A stretch of DNA of 60,631 bases from Clavulina sp. PMI_390 (taxonomy: Eukaryota; Basidiomycota; Agaricomycetes; Cantharellales; Hydnaceae): the NCBI GenBank assembly GCA_015039315.1, contig WIDE01000028.1:16903-77533 (forward strand), in the 5' to 3' direction. How positions within the stretch are numbered: position 1 is the stretch's first letter; every line of letters starts with the position of its first letter. A program made the position numbers and the translations under genes. The notes beneath the pieces were generated by a model, which searched no databases, was not told the DNA's origin, and worked only from the letters and a program-made list of their open reading frames with translations. Of the stretch, positions 22,258 to 34,177 are shown piece by piece.

Positions 22258-24893
22258 TCACCAGAGCTGGAGTGCACCCTGAACAGCACCATGGCATTTC
22301 TCGAGTTCATCTATAAGAAGCCAATCAATTAGTGTCGGTATACCAATGGGATCGAGTTCCGGAGATACACACCTTCGAACACAGCAGCGACTGGCCAAAC
22401 ACGCTTCACGCGTTGAAGCACCATCTTGCTTGTCTCAAAGTTGCTCTCGGCGGTCATTGCTTGCCACTTGTTGCTGGCCGTTGCAACTTCGAGCGCAGCA
22501 CCAAAGGCAGCCACAACCTGCGAGCACCCGCAGAACGGCGAATGACGAAGGATGTCCTCCATCACTGCTGTTGGCTCTTGGGTCACCGGGGACACTCTCC
22601 TGGGAATGTGTACCGAGAGACCCATCGACGGAAGGCTGTGCTGGGTGATAGACAGCACGGTAGACTGATGTGCGGAGCGCATCATGCCCATAAGCGCCCG
22701 AGAGGCGTTGACAATTTTCCCTAATGACGGCTGGAACACGTTTTGAGTGTAGTCCGAGTCCGCATTGGTTTGCTGCAGCTCAAGGAGCGCAAATCCAGTG
22801 GTGATACCACACACCTTGAGGTCAAAGTTGACCTCTGGCATGGCGTAGAGGTGATGAAGATGAATCGCAGCGCTGCATTGCAAAATGGAAGAATAAAATC
22901 AGTTTCCCCTTGACGTCACCAGGAATCGTCGATGAGAGAGGAAATAGGAGAGATCGACGTACGAATGCAGCATGAGGATAGCCATATAATAAAGCTCATT
23001 CCCAACAGCCGCTTCCTGGCCCAACGGCGTCCCAGCTAGTCTCCCGGAATACCCTGTGAGAACCTTTTGGCAGTCGGCCCACGCAAGGTGAGCTTCCATC
23101 ATCCTAAACATGGAGAAATGTCCCCGATTAGGTGACGGGAGTATTACATCAGTGAGAGTGATCGTCGGCCGGTCAATAACCACGAGAAAAACAAAGGAAT
23201 CAATACGCACAAATTGTCAATCAGCGTGTCAAAGGTAAAAAATCGCTCAGCATGCTGCTGCCGTTGGTTGGCATCTTGGCAGGCAGGGAAGCCGATTGCC
23301 TCCACCATGATAGTGAGGACACGTACGCGAAGTGGGTAATGCTGCAAATCACATCAGTCAGCGTTGGGCGCGAGATGAATCGAATGGGCGGAGATAGCTT
23401 CAATAGCCGAGGAGTAGCTGGAAAACCGAAAGATAGACGTACCCATACAATAGGACACCCAGGTTCACGATATAGCGCAGGAGCGGCTGGCAGGCTGACA
23501 GTAACGGCCACTCCGTGGAAATTTCGCTGTTGGCGACACGTTACACTCATCACCACATCACAGGTCCAGCACTCCCAGAAGATGATCCGGATGAGCCGAG
23601 CCATTGAGTGGTCGACAACAGTGTTGTTCGAGCCTACTCGTCGCATGAGTGGCCCGTCTCGGTTGACAGTAAACTCGAATGCGCTTGTTTCAGCAGGTGA
23701 TGAATCGAACGAGTTCCAGCCCTTCTGGACTGTGAAGGAGCATGCGCGCTTCATGAGGTCCACTGAGAATGGGACATTTCCCTTGCCAAACTCGAGGAAG
23801 ACCATGAGCAGAAGTGCCTGCATATACTGGATCGCATCGTTTGAGAACGGCTCCATAATATCTGGGTTGACTGCCTCAAGTTGGCCGATCGCGAGGGTCC
23901 GGTAATCGGTTGTAACTGGGAAAGACGCATATGTGCTTGCCAAGGCGAAGACGCTATTGCGCAGTAAGGGGCTTTGTTGGGCGAATTCCTGGAGGAATTC
24001 TTCTCGGCCAGGTAAGACTGGGACATAGAGATGGGGAATGGCAAAGAAAACATCGATTCTATCACATCATGGGGGAAATGGCACGAGCATATGAGTTGCC
24101 TGACTTTTTACGATCGCGTAGATCATCATAACATATACATGTACTCACAACTTGCCCGCAGTCTCTGGGTCACCAGTTTCAGAGAGGATACTGGTGGTGT
24201 CGAGGGCAGTCGATCCTGCTTCAGAGGTGCCGCTGCCACTGCCAGCAGGAGTTGAGGCGGCTGGGGAGGTGGAACTGGCAAAAAGGGCGGGAGAAATGAT
24301 GTCTGAGAGGGTTGGGTGTTGACTGGAGGGGGTGGGGAGGTCATTGAGAGCAGAGGCAAGGCCTTCAGCAAAGAGGATCGAGGCAGGGTCCAGCCCCCAG
24401 TTGTTGACGTTAGAGGGGGAGGAGATGGGATCATCGTAGGGGGAGGAGGCAGAGGGGGAGTGGAAGAGAGAGTTGAAGGAATTTGAAGGTAGGATGGAAG
24501 AAGCACGCTCGGGGGCGCGCGCAGGGGTGGGAGAAGACCCGACATCGGATGTCGGTCGCTTGAGATTTTTGGGTTTTCGTCCCATGGGCTTGCGCTCGGG
24601 CCAGGTACACTAATGGCGGCCCACGCCCAGTGAGGGAGAGTGCGGGGTAAGAAGGCATCGAGATTGACAGGAAGGATTGTCGTCAATAATCCATTGGATG
24701 GCGCAATCTCGTTATTTTGAAGGTCGCTCACCTTCCTCAAGTTCCTCTCGCAGCGGCTGCAGGACATGACGCCCTCCTCACCGTCGCAACGATGCTTGGA
24801 CGAGCGGCAGAAGGTGCATGCTTTTGGACGTGGTTTACGATTCTCTGGTGTATTGCCATCTCTGATCATAGGAGGAAGAGCGACGTCGGCCAT
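22258..24893 (-). CDS. Zn2Cys6 transcription factor with fungal regulatory middle domain
   Basis: Seven exons (24893-24732, 24609-24149, 24058-23443, 23341-23211, 23103-22963, 22872-22373, 22310-22258) give 687 residues in frame. The DNA-binding knuckle is at residues about 25-55: ACTFCRSSKHRC, then MSCSRCERNLRK and, after the first intron, CTWPERK, giving Cx2Cx6Cx8Cx2Cx6C. A basic stretch (MGRKPKNLKRP) and a Ser/Pro-rich linker follow. The rest resembles the fungal-specific (MHR) domain: FFAIPHLYVPVLPGREEFLQEF, LLMVFLEFGKGN, RLIRIIFWECWTCDVV. Such proteins bind CGG-containing sites as dimers and control metabolism or stress genes. The target pathway cannot be read from context. The sixth zinc ligand is supplied by exon 2, so an unspliced message would lack a complete finger. 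Confidence 0.9.
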
Positions 24894-25720
24894 TGGACGT
24901 TCTCTTCTCGAGGTTTTGTGGCCGCCTCCGAGTCGGACAGATCTTATGCAAGTTAGTAATACACTCGGGTGGGATGCGATTCAAGCCGAGGTTGTGGAGG
25001 CTCCAGATGCCAGAAATTGGGCGGGATTGCTTTTGCGTGAATGCGTCAGAGCAGGGGGGGTATCGCGCAACCAGGCTCGCTCAAGGCGGGTTGAGGCCCT
25101 TCTAAGTGCCGTTGCCCAAGCCCCAACAGGTGTCAACACCAACCACTGGGTGCGCAATTTTGCTAGGGGCAGTCCTTGGGAGTCGGCAATCTCATAACTC
25201 GTTTCAATTGTCTGGACGGGTGGGCGGCTTTCAACTGCCTAAGCTTCGATTATGGACACTCACTGAACAGCTGGCTACCAGTGACTGTATGTATGTCTGC
25301 AATAATTAGAATGCTCAATTTGTATTCGGGGGTGAGAAGATCCATCGTACTGGTTCAACACAATGGACGCCGTCAGTCCCCAGAGATTCATTAGACCCCG
25401 AGAGAGCGACGACATTGACAGGCAGGCACTCCCCACCACGTTCTTGACACTCATAGGCCCCGGATGCCACAAAGCGCAGTAGCACTCAATGCTCAAAACA
25501 TTAGAGGAGACACCTATTCGCCCCCCCGGCCTCATCACCTAATGACGGCCATACATGACCAGTGGGTCTACCGTACATTGCGCCCGGAAAGCCACCAAAT
25601 TTATCGCCCTAATCCCAGCCTCCTTCCCGTAAAAGAATGCTGGCCAATACGAATGGCGGCTTGTCCCTCCCTGCCACCTACTTACGCCTCCTGCCGAATC
25701 TCCGAACGGGTCGCGCAGGA
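24894..25720. other. intergenic stretch between Zn2Cys6 gene and carrier gene
   Basis: About 830 bases upstream of the Zn2Cys6 gene and downstream of the carrier stop. Several open frames cross it on both strands, but none has family similarity, biased composition or a plausible exon structure. I see no RNA gene or repeat. Confidence 0.45.
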
Positions 25721-28135
25721 TTACAAGCTGGTGTGCTGAAGTAGCAAGTCTGCAAGCAGCCGAGCGGCGTGAGTCAGCAAAAACATTGATGAGATGAATA
25801 TCCCCCGTCAAAGCTAACACTGACCTCGACTCATCTCAAACGCTGCATCAATGATGGAAGATGCCATAGAGAATAATTAGTAATTGACGCGCCATTCATC
25901 GCATAAGAAGCTCGATCGAGGTCACACGCACCAGCAAACGTTGCAGCACCTGCTGGTATAGTGCGGAGAACTAAAGAGTTGCATGAGTTACAGCCGGAAA
26001 ACTAGAGGAGAATAGGCGCTAAGCCAGACGGCGGAGATGAACGTACGACAGGGTGTGAGGCCGCGGTAGAGCCCGGCGCTACGAAAAGGAAGACGGCAAG
26101 GGATGGAACGGAGGTGCATGTCAGTCAATCCGTTAGCCAAATGTAGCCAAAGCCCCAGGGCGCGTGGCCATGACATTTGTCAACGGGCAGGAGGCTTGAC
26201 GTCCCTCGTGTGGCATGTCATGGGTTAGGGGCAACCGGCCGCGATAAAAAGCGCTCCACAGAATAATTGATTGGACTCACAAGCCTTGCTCCCGCACCAC
26301 AATACCTATTTCGCGCCCAATATATCCGATCCCAGTTGCTGGTGGCTTCTCTGCAAGTTGGATCCTCGATTTGACCACATCTTTTGTGACATATGCCCAC
26401 GATAGTGAGAAAGAGATTGCCGGATCGGGGATCGGGTATAGGGGAAGCCACACGGGAGGATCAGCATGAATGTACGTCTACCCGGTCCCGATGGTAAGTA
26501 GGATTCTCACCAAGAGGATAACACGCCAGCCAATAAGCCATCCCACCACAAGATCCGCTGGCAAGCGTTGCCCAAACAGGAACTCCCTGACCTGGCGGAG
26601 TTCGAGCCTGGAAGCTCCGCTTCGCATATTCATAGCCAGAATAGAAACTAGGTTAACATGTGCCGTAGATTGATCGACCGAGTCAGTATAAGATAGAAGT
26701 TCCATAGATATACGATCAAATGAAACGATGATGGCTTACGCAGCATATGCCGGAATCTCCCGGGCCACAGTCGCCTGTGAATACAGCACAGCACAAACGT
26801 GAATGGTGTTGAGGCAATCAGGGCACAAAGAACCAGTGAGCCAAGATGAACCGATGGGATCAGATGGAAGAGCACATTAGTGAAATGGCAGATATAATGA
26901 GGCCCGTAAAAGGAGCATGCGCACCCAGAATCCTCGCATGACACCGTGCCTGAATCCCCACTGCTGCCACATATCGCGAGCCACACGACTGAGTTTCTTG
27001 TCTCCAGCTCCGCCATATTGACCTTGCATTCTAATCTTGAAGAGTTCAACTGCCGAAAAAAATGGATTTTAGTTCAAAAGTGGCTTATTTCTCAATGGGT
27101 CGGCTGCCTGGGCCATGGGAGATTGCAATCGATGTTCCATGCACGTGGAAGCGACGAATACCCAAACGTGTGTGCAAGAAGGAAAAAAGGATTTACCTGG
27201 ACTTGCGAGAACAGAATTCGCAGCGCCAGCCATGGCACCTGCGAGTGCGATCTGTGAGAGACTGAGATCGGGGAACGGGCTGACAATCCGTTTGGAGACA
27301 CCGAAAGCCCCGAAGAGAAGCGAATTGACACCTGCGATCCCAAGTAGCGGGCTCGCCATGCCTATCACGGATGGCCAGTGAGAAAGACGTTCACAAAAGC
27401 AATCTCGATTTCATGTGCCGTCTGGCGACTTGCACATCATGTGTGAAACCAATGACCGGCGAACGAACCTTTGTACAATGCCAGAACACCCTCTTGACGA
27501 ACAGTCTTCAAAAGAATATCGACAGGGCCTTTCTGTAACACAACAACCGAGGAGAAAGTGTATTGCAATTTAGTAGTAGAAACGCACAGTTAAGTTGCCG
27601 GAGGTCGCGACTCACGAACATGCCGCCTATTGAGTGATACGCAGATAGAGAGCCATTAAAACAAGCGTTTCAGAGACATTTCAGCAGAAAACGAGAGGAG
27701 ATAAGAACAGGGAAGACCCCGAGACACCCACGAGGTGCTATCTGCGCCCTAGGCGGGGTAAACTGGATTTACAACGTGCGGAGAGATCACAAAAACATCT
27801 AGATTATCTACTTACAAGCAGTCTGTGGGTCGCTAAGCTCGTGGGGCGTGGGGAAAGGTGGAATTTGTGCATATGCATATTCTGCCAGCGACAGGCCTTG
27901 CTATCCGAGGACGCAGGGAAAGAGGGAAGTTGTGCAGATGCATATTCTGCGCGCGAGGTGCCATGCCATGGTTATAAAGAGAGAACAAACTACTTATACC
28001 ACATCTATTGCGATGTGGGCAATATGATCTGCTGCTACAAAGGCATGGGAATCTGGAGGGCGGCGATCATGGGTCATGAGAAATGAAGAACTCACGAATG
28101 AGATCTTTCCCAGAACTCAAATAGGCATTCTTCAT
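25721..28135 (-). CDS. mitochondrial carrier (SLC25) family protein lacking most of the first helix
   Basis: Twelve small exons chain in frame to 264 residues (28135-28096, 27626-27616, 27532-27469, 27361-27197, 27049-26925, 26774-26740, 26647-26511, 26380-26281, 26078-26047, 25970-25932, 25842-25825, 25749-25721). Repeat 2 carries PVELFKIRMQG and MRGFWATVAREIPAY; repeat 3 carries YPLDVVKSRIQ and GLYRGLTPCLLRTIPAGA. These are the P-x-D/E-x-x-K/R signatures of inner-membrane metabolite carriers of the carnitine/ornithine-like branch. For repeat 1 only the matrix loop and second helix are found (GPVDILLKTVRQEGVLALYKG). The first helix with its PxDxxK motif, expected between KDLI and GMF, is missing; a 469-base gap with an 11-base exon replaces it. 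Family members are usually 280-310 residues. Either an exon escaped me, or the gene is damaged. Confidence 0.8.
27847..27950. repeat. imperfect direct repeat inside the first intron of the carrier gene
   Basis: Two 39-base copies, 27847-27885 and 27912-27950, share 33 of 39 positions, including GTGGGGAAAG-like and ATGCATATTCTGC segments. They lie 65 bases apart in the unusually long first intron of the carrier gene, where the first-helix exon would be expected. Confidence 0.7.
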
Positions 28136-28688
28136 CGCTTACAGATTCGGACGACTCAGTAAATGTATTTAGCCTCCTATTCGTGTACGTAAAAGATATA
28201 TATAGACCCGATAATATAGTACGGATAGTAACGCTATCAGCAGGTACGCGTGTAATGCTATGACTGAACGAGACCTTGAGTCACATGTGTCGTAGATAAT
28301 CGTGTCGTCGATGGCAACTCAAATGTCAGATCGTGAAGCGCCTTCTCTCACTTTAGTATAACGATTTGTGGCCTGATTCGTGCTACCTTCACTACCTTAA
28401 CTGGGGTTTAAAGGTTGTAAGTTCTTCAATAGGCTTTTGGCGATGTTGGGTGCTCGGTCTCGTAGGGGCACTACTAGGGTGGAGAAATAATAAGGAGAAA
28501 TTAAAGAAGAGGACCTATAGCTACCAGAGAGATGAAAGACGCTCACACCAAGATAGGAAAAGGAAAGATTGACTATAGAGTTTCGGGGCTGAGAGCTGCG
28601 GCGTTTACACGTGTTTCCACCTCGCGCCTAACCTGGGACCGGGAGTTTCCCGTCCTACTTCGTCACTTCACCCCACCCACTCGCCCTC
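28136..28688. other. AT-rich gap between carrier gene and recombinase gene
   Basis: About 550 bases, divergent on both sides, so it should hold two promoters. It is richer in A and T than the genes (for example a TATATATAGACCC segment near 28200). If the block to the right is mobile, its left end should lie here or just inside. I found no clear terminal repeat or target duplication by eye. Confidence 0.45.
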
Positions 28689-31600
28689 ATGCCGCCGCCG
28701 CCCAAACGCAAAAAGTTGACCGAGGTTGAGCGTCGCGTGCTAGAAAAGAACCTGACAATCGGCGAAGCCAGTGATGAGGCCATGAAACACCCCGCAGGGC
28801 AGCGTGCCGTTGCACTCAACGGCGGAGCGACCACATACACGCCAGCCCAGCGTGATGCGATCACTAATTTCATGGAAAGCCTCCCCGCTTACGCGAATCC
28901 CAACACTGAAAAGAATCTCCGGTATTCTCGCAGCCAATTTGTATTGTTCCTGAGCATGATGGAGGTCCTGCCGCGGAACGCCCCCGTCACCGCTGCGTGG
29001 GACAAGGCGATCGTTGAGAAGTGGACCGCTCCATTCATGTTTTGGCGGATCTGCGTTGGCAAACGTAGAGAGAAGCAGAACAAGGAGCATTCAAACACTG
29101 AAGCCGCCGTCGCCGGCGATGACGCCGCCAGTGACGACGACGGCGAACCCGAAGATCACTATGAAGATGACCAGCTAGAAGAAGACGATTCCGATGAAAT
29201 CGAGGGAGTGGATGAGCATGAGCTGCTCAACAACATCCTCTATCCCGTCTCTCCCGCCGAGAGTGCCGAGCAAGATGAGCTTTGCGAGTCCATATTCGTC
29301 AAGCACGGCCAGGAAGTCACCCGCGAGGAACGCGTTTTGACAACCACCGTCTATGGCTGGCTAGACGCCCACATGGCCAATGTAATCACACTGGCTCATG
29401 ATTCAGAGAACCCGGACGACACGACGGTAGGAGCGCGTCTATGGGCGCGTATACGGTTTGCTGTCCGCAAACGGGTGCACACTCGTATGTTATCTGCTAT
29501 CGGACGTGCCTTGATTCGTCCATGACTCATTATCTTTTACAGTGATCCGTCGATTCAAACTTCGAAAACCTTGTGGCGTTGAGGCTCGCCCTCGTCTCGA
29601 TTCATTGGAACTCGATCTGCTCATCTTCGCAGCGCTGACAAAAACGAGGGCTTTTAGTCGTCCCCATTATGCGCAAATCGTCACCGGTATCCTAACATCT
29701 TACTTTGGGGCCTTTCGGCCCTCAAGCTTGGTTGGAACTCACGATGAAGCGCGCAAAATTAGCGAGGTCAGTAGAATTCTACATTAACCATTCTCGATGT
29801 TCTCTGACAATTGCGCTAGATGATGTGCTGGGGCGATATAGATTTCCTGAGGGACTCTCACGGGTTATTCAGCAGCCGCATTACGATTAGGGGCTTCAAG
29901 GTGAATGCTGCGATGTTGCTCTCGTACTGTTTATTCATCACTGTTATCCAGGGGCACGAAAACGAGCACGCCATGGAAGTATCGACCACCTTTGAACCTG
30001 TGGAACGCGCAGAAGACTTGCTATTTGACCCTACGCTGTGGTATATCTGCGTAGGACTCAGCCGTGGCATTTTTGAAAAATATACGGTTAGTGCAGAGCG
30101 GCCACGAGGTCATCTAGACTAGACTTATTGATGCATTCCTATTTCAGACAATCGATGAACTCATTGCCGACGAATCGTGTGTGAAGCTGAAGGTCAAATC
30201 GAGCCATCTCGATAAAGCCGTGTATGTCCCAATTAACTACGTTCCGAGCGCATTTCACCTATTTCTCTCCACAGTTATCTGAAAGGGCGTAATAGTCGCG
30301 ACGGAAGCCAAAGGCACACCTTCGTCGCCAGTGAGCCTGCCACTGGTTTGACACTGGCGGCAGGACTTCGCCACTTGTGCCGAACGGCGGGTCTACGTCC
30401 CCTTGAGTGGACTGCCATTCGCCGAGCGACGGCGCAATACGTGAGTGGGAAACGAAACTTTGTATTCCACAACCATTGAAAAACTTACGAGGCTATGCAG
30501 TGGAAACGAACTTCGATGGACGGTCACGAAATCTCAGTCCTGATGAATCACAAAGTTTTTGAGGTGATTGATACCTATTACGCCTCGGCTTGGGAGCGGA
30601 ATAGCCTCGTCAATATACGCCTAGGCCAGAGCGGCCTCGCGCAGAATATCAGGTTCGACTTGGATAACGTCAAAGTTAGTGAATTGGTTCCTCATTGAGC
30701 TTGCACCCTCCTGACGAACACCCACAGAAAGCGATTGAGGCATCAGAAGACCAGATCACGCCAGCCCTCGAATCGATCATATTCGAGCTCCAAGAGGCGA
30801 AACAGCGTGGGGAAAATCTTGACGACAAGGTATGTCCGCTTTCAGATGCTCGTCCAAAGTTAGATGGGCCAATGAATACTTACACCCAATGCTGAGTAGA
30901 CCAAACATTTCCTGAAAGCTGCACAAACTCAGGTGGCTTCTTTGGCGCTGGGAAGGGTAAGCCCCCTTTTACGATCTCATAACCCCCGGCCGACTGTTCG
31001 TATTTCTCAGGCCAATGTGACAAAAAATAAGCGTGGGCCCGCGCGCGATCTCAATGTTCCCTTGGACCTGCATAACGTGTCGCCAGCCGAAGTCGAAGCC
31101 GCCAAGACCATTGTCCGAGATCGCGGTCGGCTTACTGGGCAGCTTGTTGCACGGGTTCACTCTGGCTTGGATCGTTCAGGTGCTATGTCTGCTGAGAATA
31201 CTGTGGGGTCGACCAAGCCTGCACCAGGCGTGGCCAAACGTCATGCCAACGTGGCTGGGATCGCCCAGCGCGATGAGGCCCTCGGCGGTGAGGATGAGGA
31301 CGAGGACGAAGACGAGGACAATATCCTTGAAGATGAGGCTGGGAATGAGAACCGTTCAGCTGGGGGTAATGAGGCGAGTGGTCTCAAACAGCTTGAGCAC
31401 GACGCCCAAGTGTTCGCATCGAAGATCGCGGCCTGGGAGGCCATGGGAAAGCCTCAGAAGCCCAACGAGCCCAAGACCTCATCTGGTGAGTCGCCCCTTC
31501 AGATCGCACCTGGTAGCTGACTGACGGCGTTTGAGTAGAGTTCAACGAGCACGCCTTCAAAGAACTGGTGTACACTTCGAGCTCAGCCGATGAAATCGTA

Positions 31601-32505
31601 CGTCCTCAGATGACGGCTGGCAACCCAACCGCAGCCGTAGACATCCCAAAGCTTCGCGCCCAGCGCAACAACGTCCTAATATTTATCATGCACACGATGT
31701 TCGAGCTAGCGGGGAAAGAGCTTCCCGATTATCTGGAGGCATTCTGGACGGAGTATATGGTAAGCTTTAATCAAGACTCGTGTTCTGGCATAATCTCTCC
31801 AGCACTGAGTTGGTGATCCACTTTTCGTATAGGCTCTAGGTCATTGCTGTCCATTGTGTATCGATTTCACTCACATCCTTCCTGGTGAGACCGAGTCTGC
31901 TTCCAAACACACCGACAAGAATTGGCATCATGTTGCCACCCATATGTGCGTGCCACGACTACTTGAGAACATGTGTTGTACTACTAATAACCTCCTGTTT
32001 CCAGTAAGTGCCATTCGGAATGGCACGATTTGGAACTCAAAATGCGCACCCCAGATCCCAATATCTTCGCGTGTCCAGCATGCGGTGATTTGTCAGTCGA
32101 ATCTCTCTGGTCCGAGGATTCATATATACTGACATCGCGAGTCAGCTTCACTTCTGTCATCAGTACGAGGTCCCATTGCATCAGCCTTTGCCCGGAGAAA
32201 GCGTATTTTACAGCGATGAGAAAAGCTTCGGAGGGTTCATACTCTTTACCATCAAAGGCGCGCAAGGCTCCTATCCCAAGCTTTGATGAGATCACCGAGA
32301 GGCAGAAGACACACGCCCACAAGGTTCGTTCCAGCAAGTACCTCGCTCGAGCACTACGCGACCCCGCGCTTTCTGTAATCCATGTAAGGGAAGTTCTATG
32401 CTCATGATAGTTCGACGGTCTAACGCTTCCTTCCCATAGGATCAAATCGAGTCCCTCGCTGAGGGGCTCGAAACTACTCAACTTGAAGACTTGGCATTCG
32501 TATGA
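28689..32505 (+). CDS. tyrosine recombinase, DUF3435/captain-like, with zinc-finger tail
   Basis: Fifteen exons chain in frame to 1002 residues (28689-29484, 29543-29766, 29820-30086, 30148-30221, 30275-30440, 30501-30674, 30728-30829, 30900-30956, 31011-31485, 31539-31759, 31833-31945, 32005-32095, 32146-32202, 32258-32383, 32440-32505). The N-terminus is basic (PPKRKK). After an acidic linker comes a domain that follows the DUF3435 pattern: FGAFRPSSLVG (R324), CWGDIDFLRD and ITIRGFK, FDPTLWYICVGLSRGIF, then TAGLRPLEWTAIRRA (R503/R504), LMNHK (H526) and DTYYAS (Y535 or Y536 as nucleophile). A C-terminal part has CCPLC..H..H and CHSEWH..CPAC..HFCH knuckles, as DUF3435 proteins also have Cys/His tails. 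Such enzymes cut and join DNA to move elements. The joins of exons 12-14 are uncertain. A domesticated regulator is the alternative. Confidence 0.75.
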
Positions 32506-32600
32506 TAGTTTTGAAAGCGTGCAATCTGTGTAATGTACAATCGAAAAGCCCGACAGGCAGCCGAAGAGTCCACGAAATTCAGAATGTTTTATCTCTAGCT

Positions 32601-34027
32601 TCAGTTCTTGAATGCAGTCACTCCGTGGGCGATGATTTCCGTTCGATAAGCGTCGTCGTCCAGGAAGCGAGGGAGATCAATTGAGTCACACCAAGTCTCG
32701 AACGAGTTTCCGACGCGAAACTGGGCAGCAGCCAGATCATCCTCGACTTCGTAGTACTCCTTGCGAGCAGAATCACGCTCTGCGAGAGAGGCGAAGTTGT
32801 TAGTCGCCTCCCGAATGCACTCTTCCATTGCGGTTCTTTGATGAGAGCTCCGCTGGAGGCCGACGATTTCTTGAAGTTTGAGCACGAGTATATTTTCATT
32901 AGCAAGTTTCTGGTTGGTTTGTTGCAAGACTTCTTGGCGACGGGCGAGCTGTTCTTGTAAGGTTTCGTCGACAGTGAGGCGTTCAAATAGCGAAGGTAGG
33001 GAATCCACAAATTCTTGGTACTCAGTATCGGTCTCATCCTGGAGAACGAATATGACTGATGAACGATCCAAACTTGATTATTGTTACCCACCGTCAAGCT
33101 AACACGGGTATGTCCCTGAAGAAGAGGCCCTTGAATAGCCGGAGCGCTCTTGCGCTTTCGACCCCTGGTTTTAGGCTTTTCTTCGATTGTCGGGGTGACC
33201 TCGACCAGCGTGTCATCCTAGCACACTGATGAATCGATGAAATTTTAGATCCCTCAGATGAATAAGCGTACATTTGGATCCGTCACCAACCCTTCGGCAT
33301 CAGTAGACTCTTCAGACTCGATCACAGCAGCTTTGGTCAGACGTTTGCGCTTTTTGGGGGGAGCCTCCTTGCGATTCTTCTTATTCTTTTGTTTTTTCTA
33401 AAGGGTTGATAGGGTATGAGAAGATAGGCGGTGGGGAGGCTGGGCTGGGAGGCGTACGCTTGTGTCTGTTCTTATCACCTCCTCGTCACCAGACACTAAC
33501 ACCTCCTCATCACCAGACACTTCTGAGTCGATCACAGTACGGCGTTTTCGCTTCTTGGAGGGAGGTTCAGTGTGATTTTTCTTCGATTTATTTTTGTTCT
33601 GCAAGAGCGTCAGCTGATACAGAGACCGTCAAGGAAAGCCGTAGGATAGTCACCTTGACTGGCACAATATCTTCCTGGTCCTCGCCAGCATCAGACTCTT
33701 CCTCTAATTCTTCTCCTCGCTTCCTCTAAAACATGATGCATCAAAACTCGAGTTCGAGAAGTAGACGCGAACGAGCCCGACCTTCTTAGGGGGTGACAGC
33801 TGGTACTCATCAGCAGATGATGCGCCATCTGCATCGTCATTGGCCGCCCTCTCCAGCTCGTCTAGTTTCCTTCCAAACTCAGCTTCGTCGAGATGGTAAA
33901 TTTCTTCATCGGGGACTGCCGTTGGGATCGGACGACGCGTAGATGATCGACGTGCACGATGCCGTACATCCCGTCCAAGGCTCGGGCTATCGACACTCGA
34001 ACTAGCTAGATCTTTTCCTGAATGCAT
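32601..34027 (-). CDS. nuclear Lys/Asp/Glu-rich protein with C-terminal coiled coil
   Basis: Six exons (34027-33782, 33725-33654, 33598-33479, 33397-33272, 33217-33092, 33038-32601) give 375 residues in frame. The N-terminal part is Arg/Ser-rich (RHRARRSSTRRP). The middle has two homologous exons, each a basic signal followed by acids: PPSKKRKRRTVIDSE and PPKKRKRLTKAAVIESEE, probably nuclear localisation signals. A third basic patch reads TRGRKRKSAP. The last exon is predicted coiled coil (LARRQEVLQQTNQKLANEN, EYYEVEDDLAAAQ) and ends TAFKN. I do not recognise a family. It is convergent with the recombinase gene (stops 95 bases apart) and divergent from the Cys-rich gene. It shares motifs with the minus-strand gene at 40310-41109. 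A DNA- or chromatin-binding role is only suggested by composition. Confidence 0.75.
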
Positions 34028-34177
34028 TGAGACAGCATGAGTCTGAGGTTATGAGTAGTGAGGTATGAGAACGATCAATAGACGGTGCTGGGAAGTTATG
34101 ATGCGTCACGGTCCAAACAACCGTCACGCGTCTGACCAAACACCAGCCGATCATTTGCTCCGGTCATCGCGTCGCCC
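34028..34177. promoter_or_regulatory. 150-base divergent promoter inside the element
   Basis: The starts of the nuclear protein gene (34027, minus) and the Cys-rich gene (34178, plus) are only 150 bases apart. This region must hold both promoters, or one shared bidirectional promoter, and suggests the two genes are expressed together. Confidence 0.5.

Noticed and set aside
23252..23905. 217-codon open frame on the plus strand
   Set aside because: It runs antisense across exon 3, an intron and exon 4 of the Zn2Cys6 gene and ignores clear splice sites on the minus strand.
27720..28095. Hidden exon for the missing first carrier helix
   Set aside because: All three minus-strand frames were read; none shows a PxDxxK motif with usable splice sites.
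28136..28688. Terminal repeat or target-site duplication at the left edge of the element
   Set aside because: Short matches such as TTAC and GTAAC to the 41.2-41.6 kb region are at chance level by eye.
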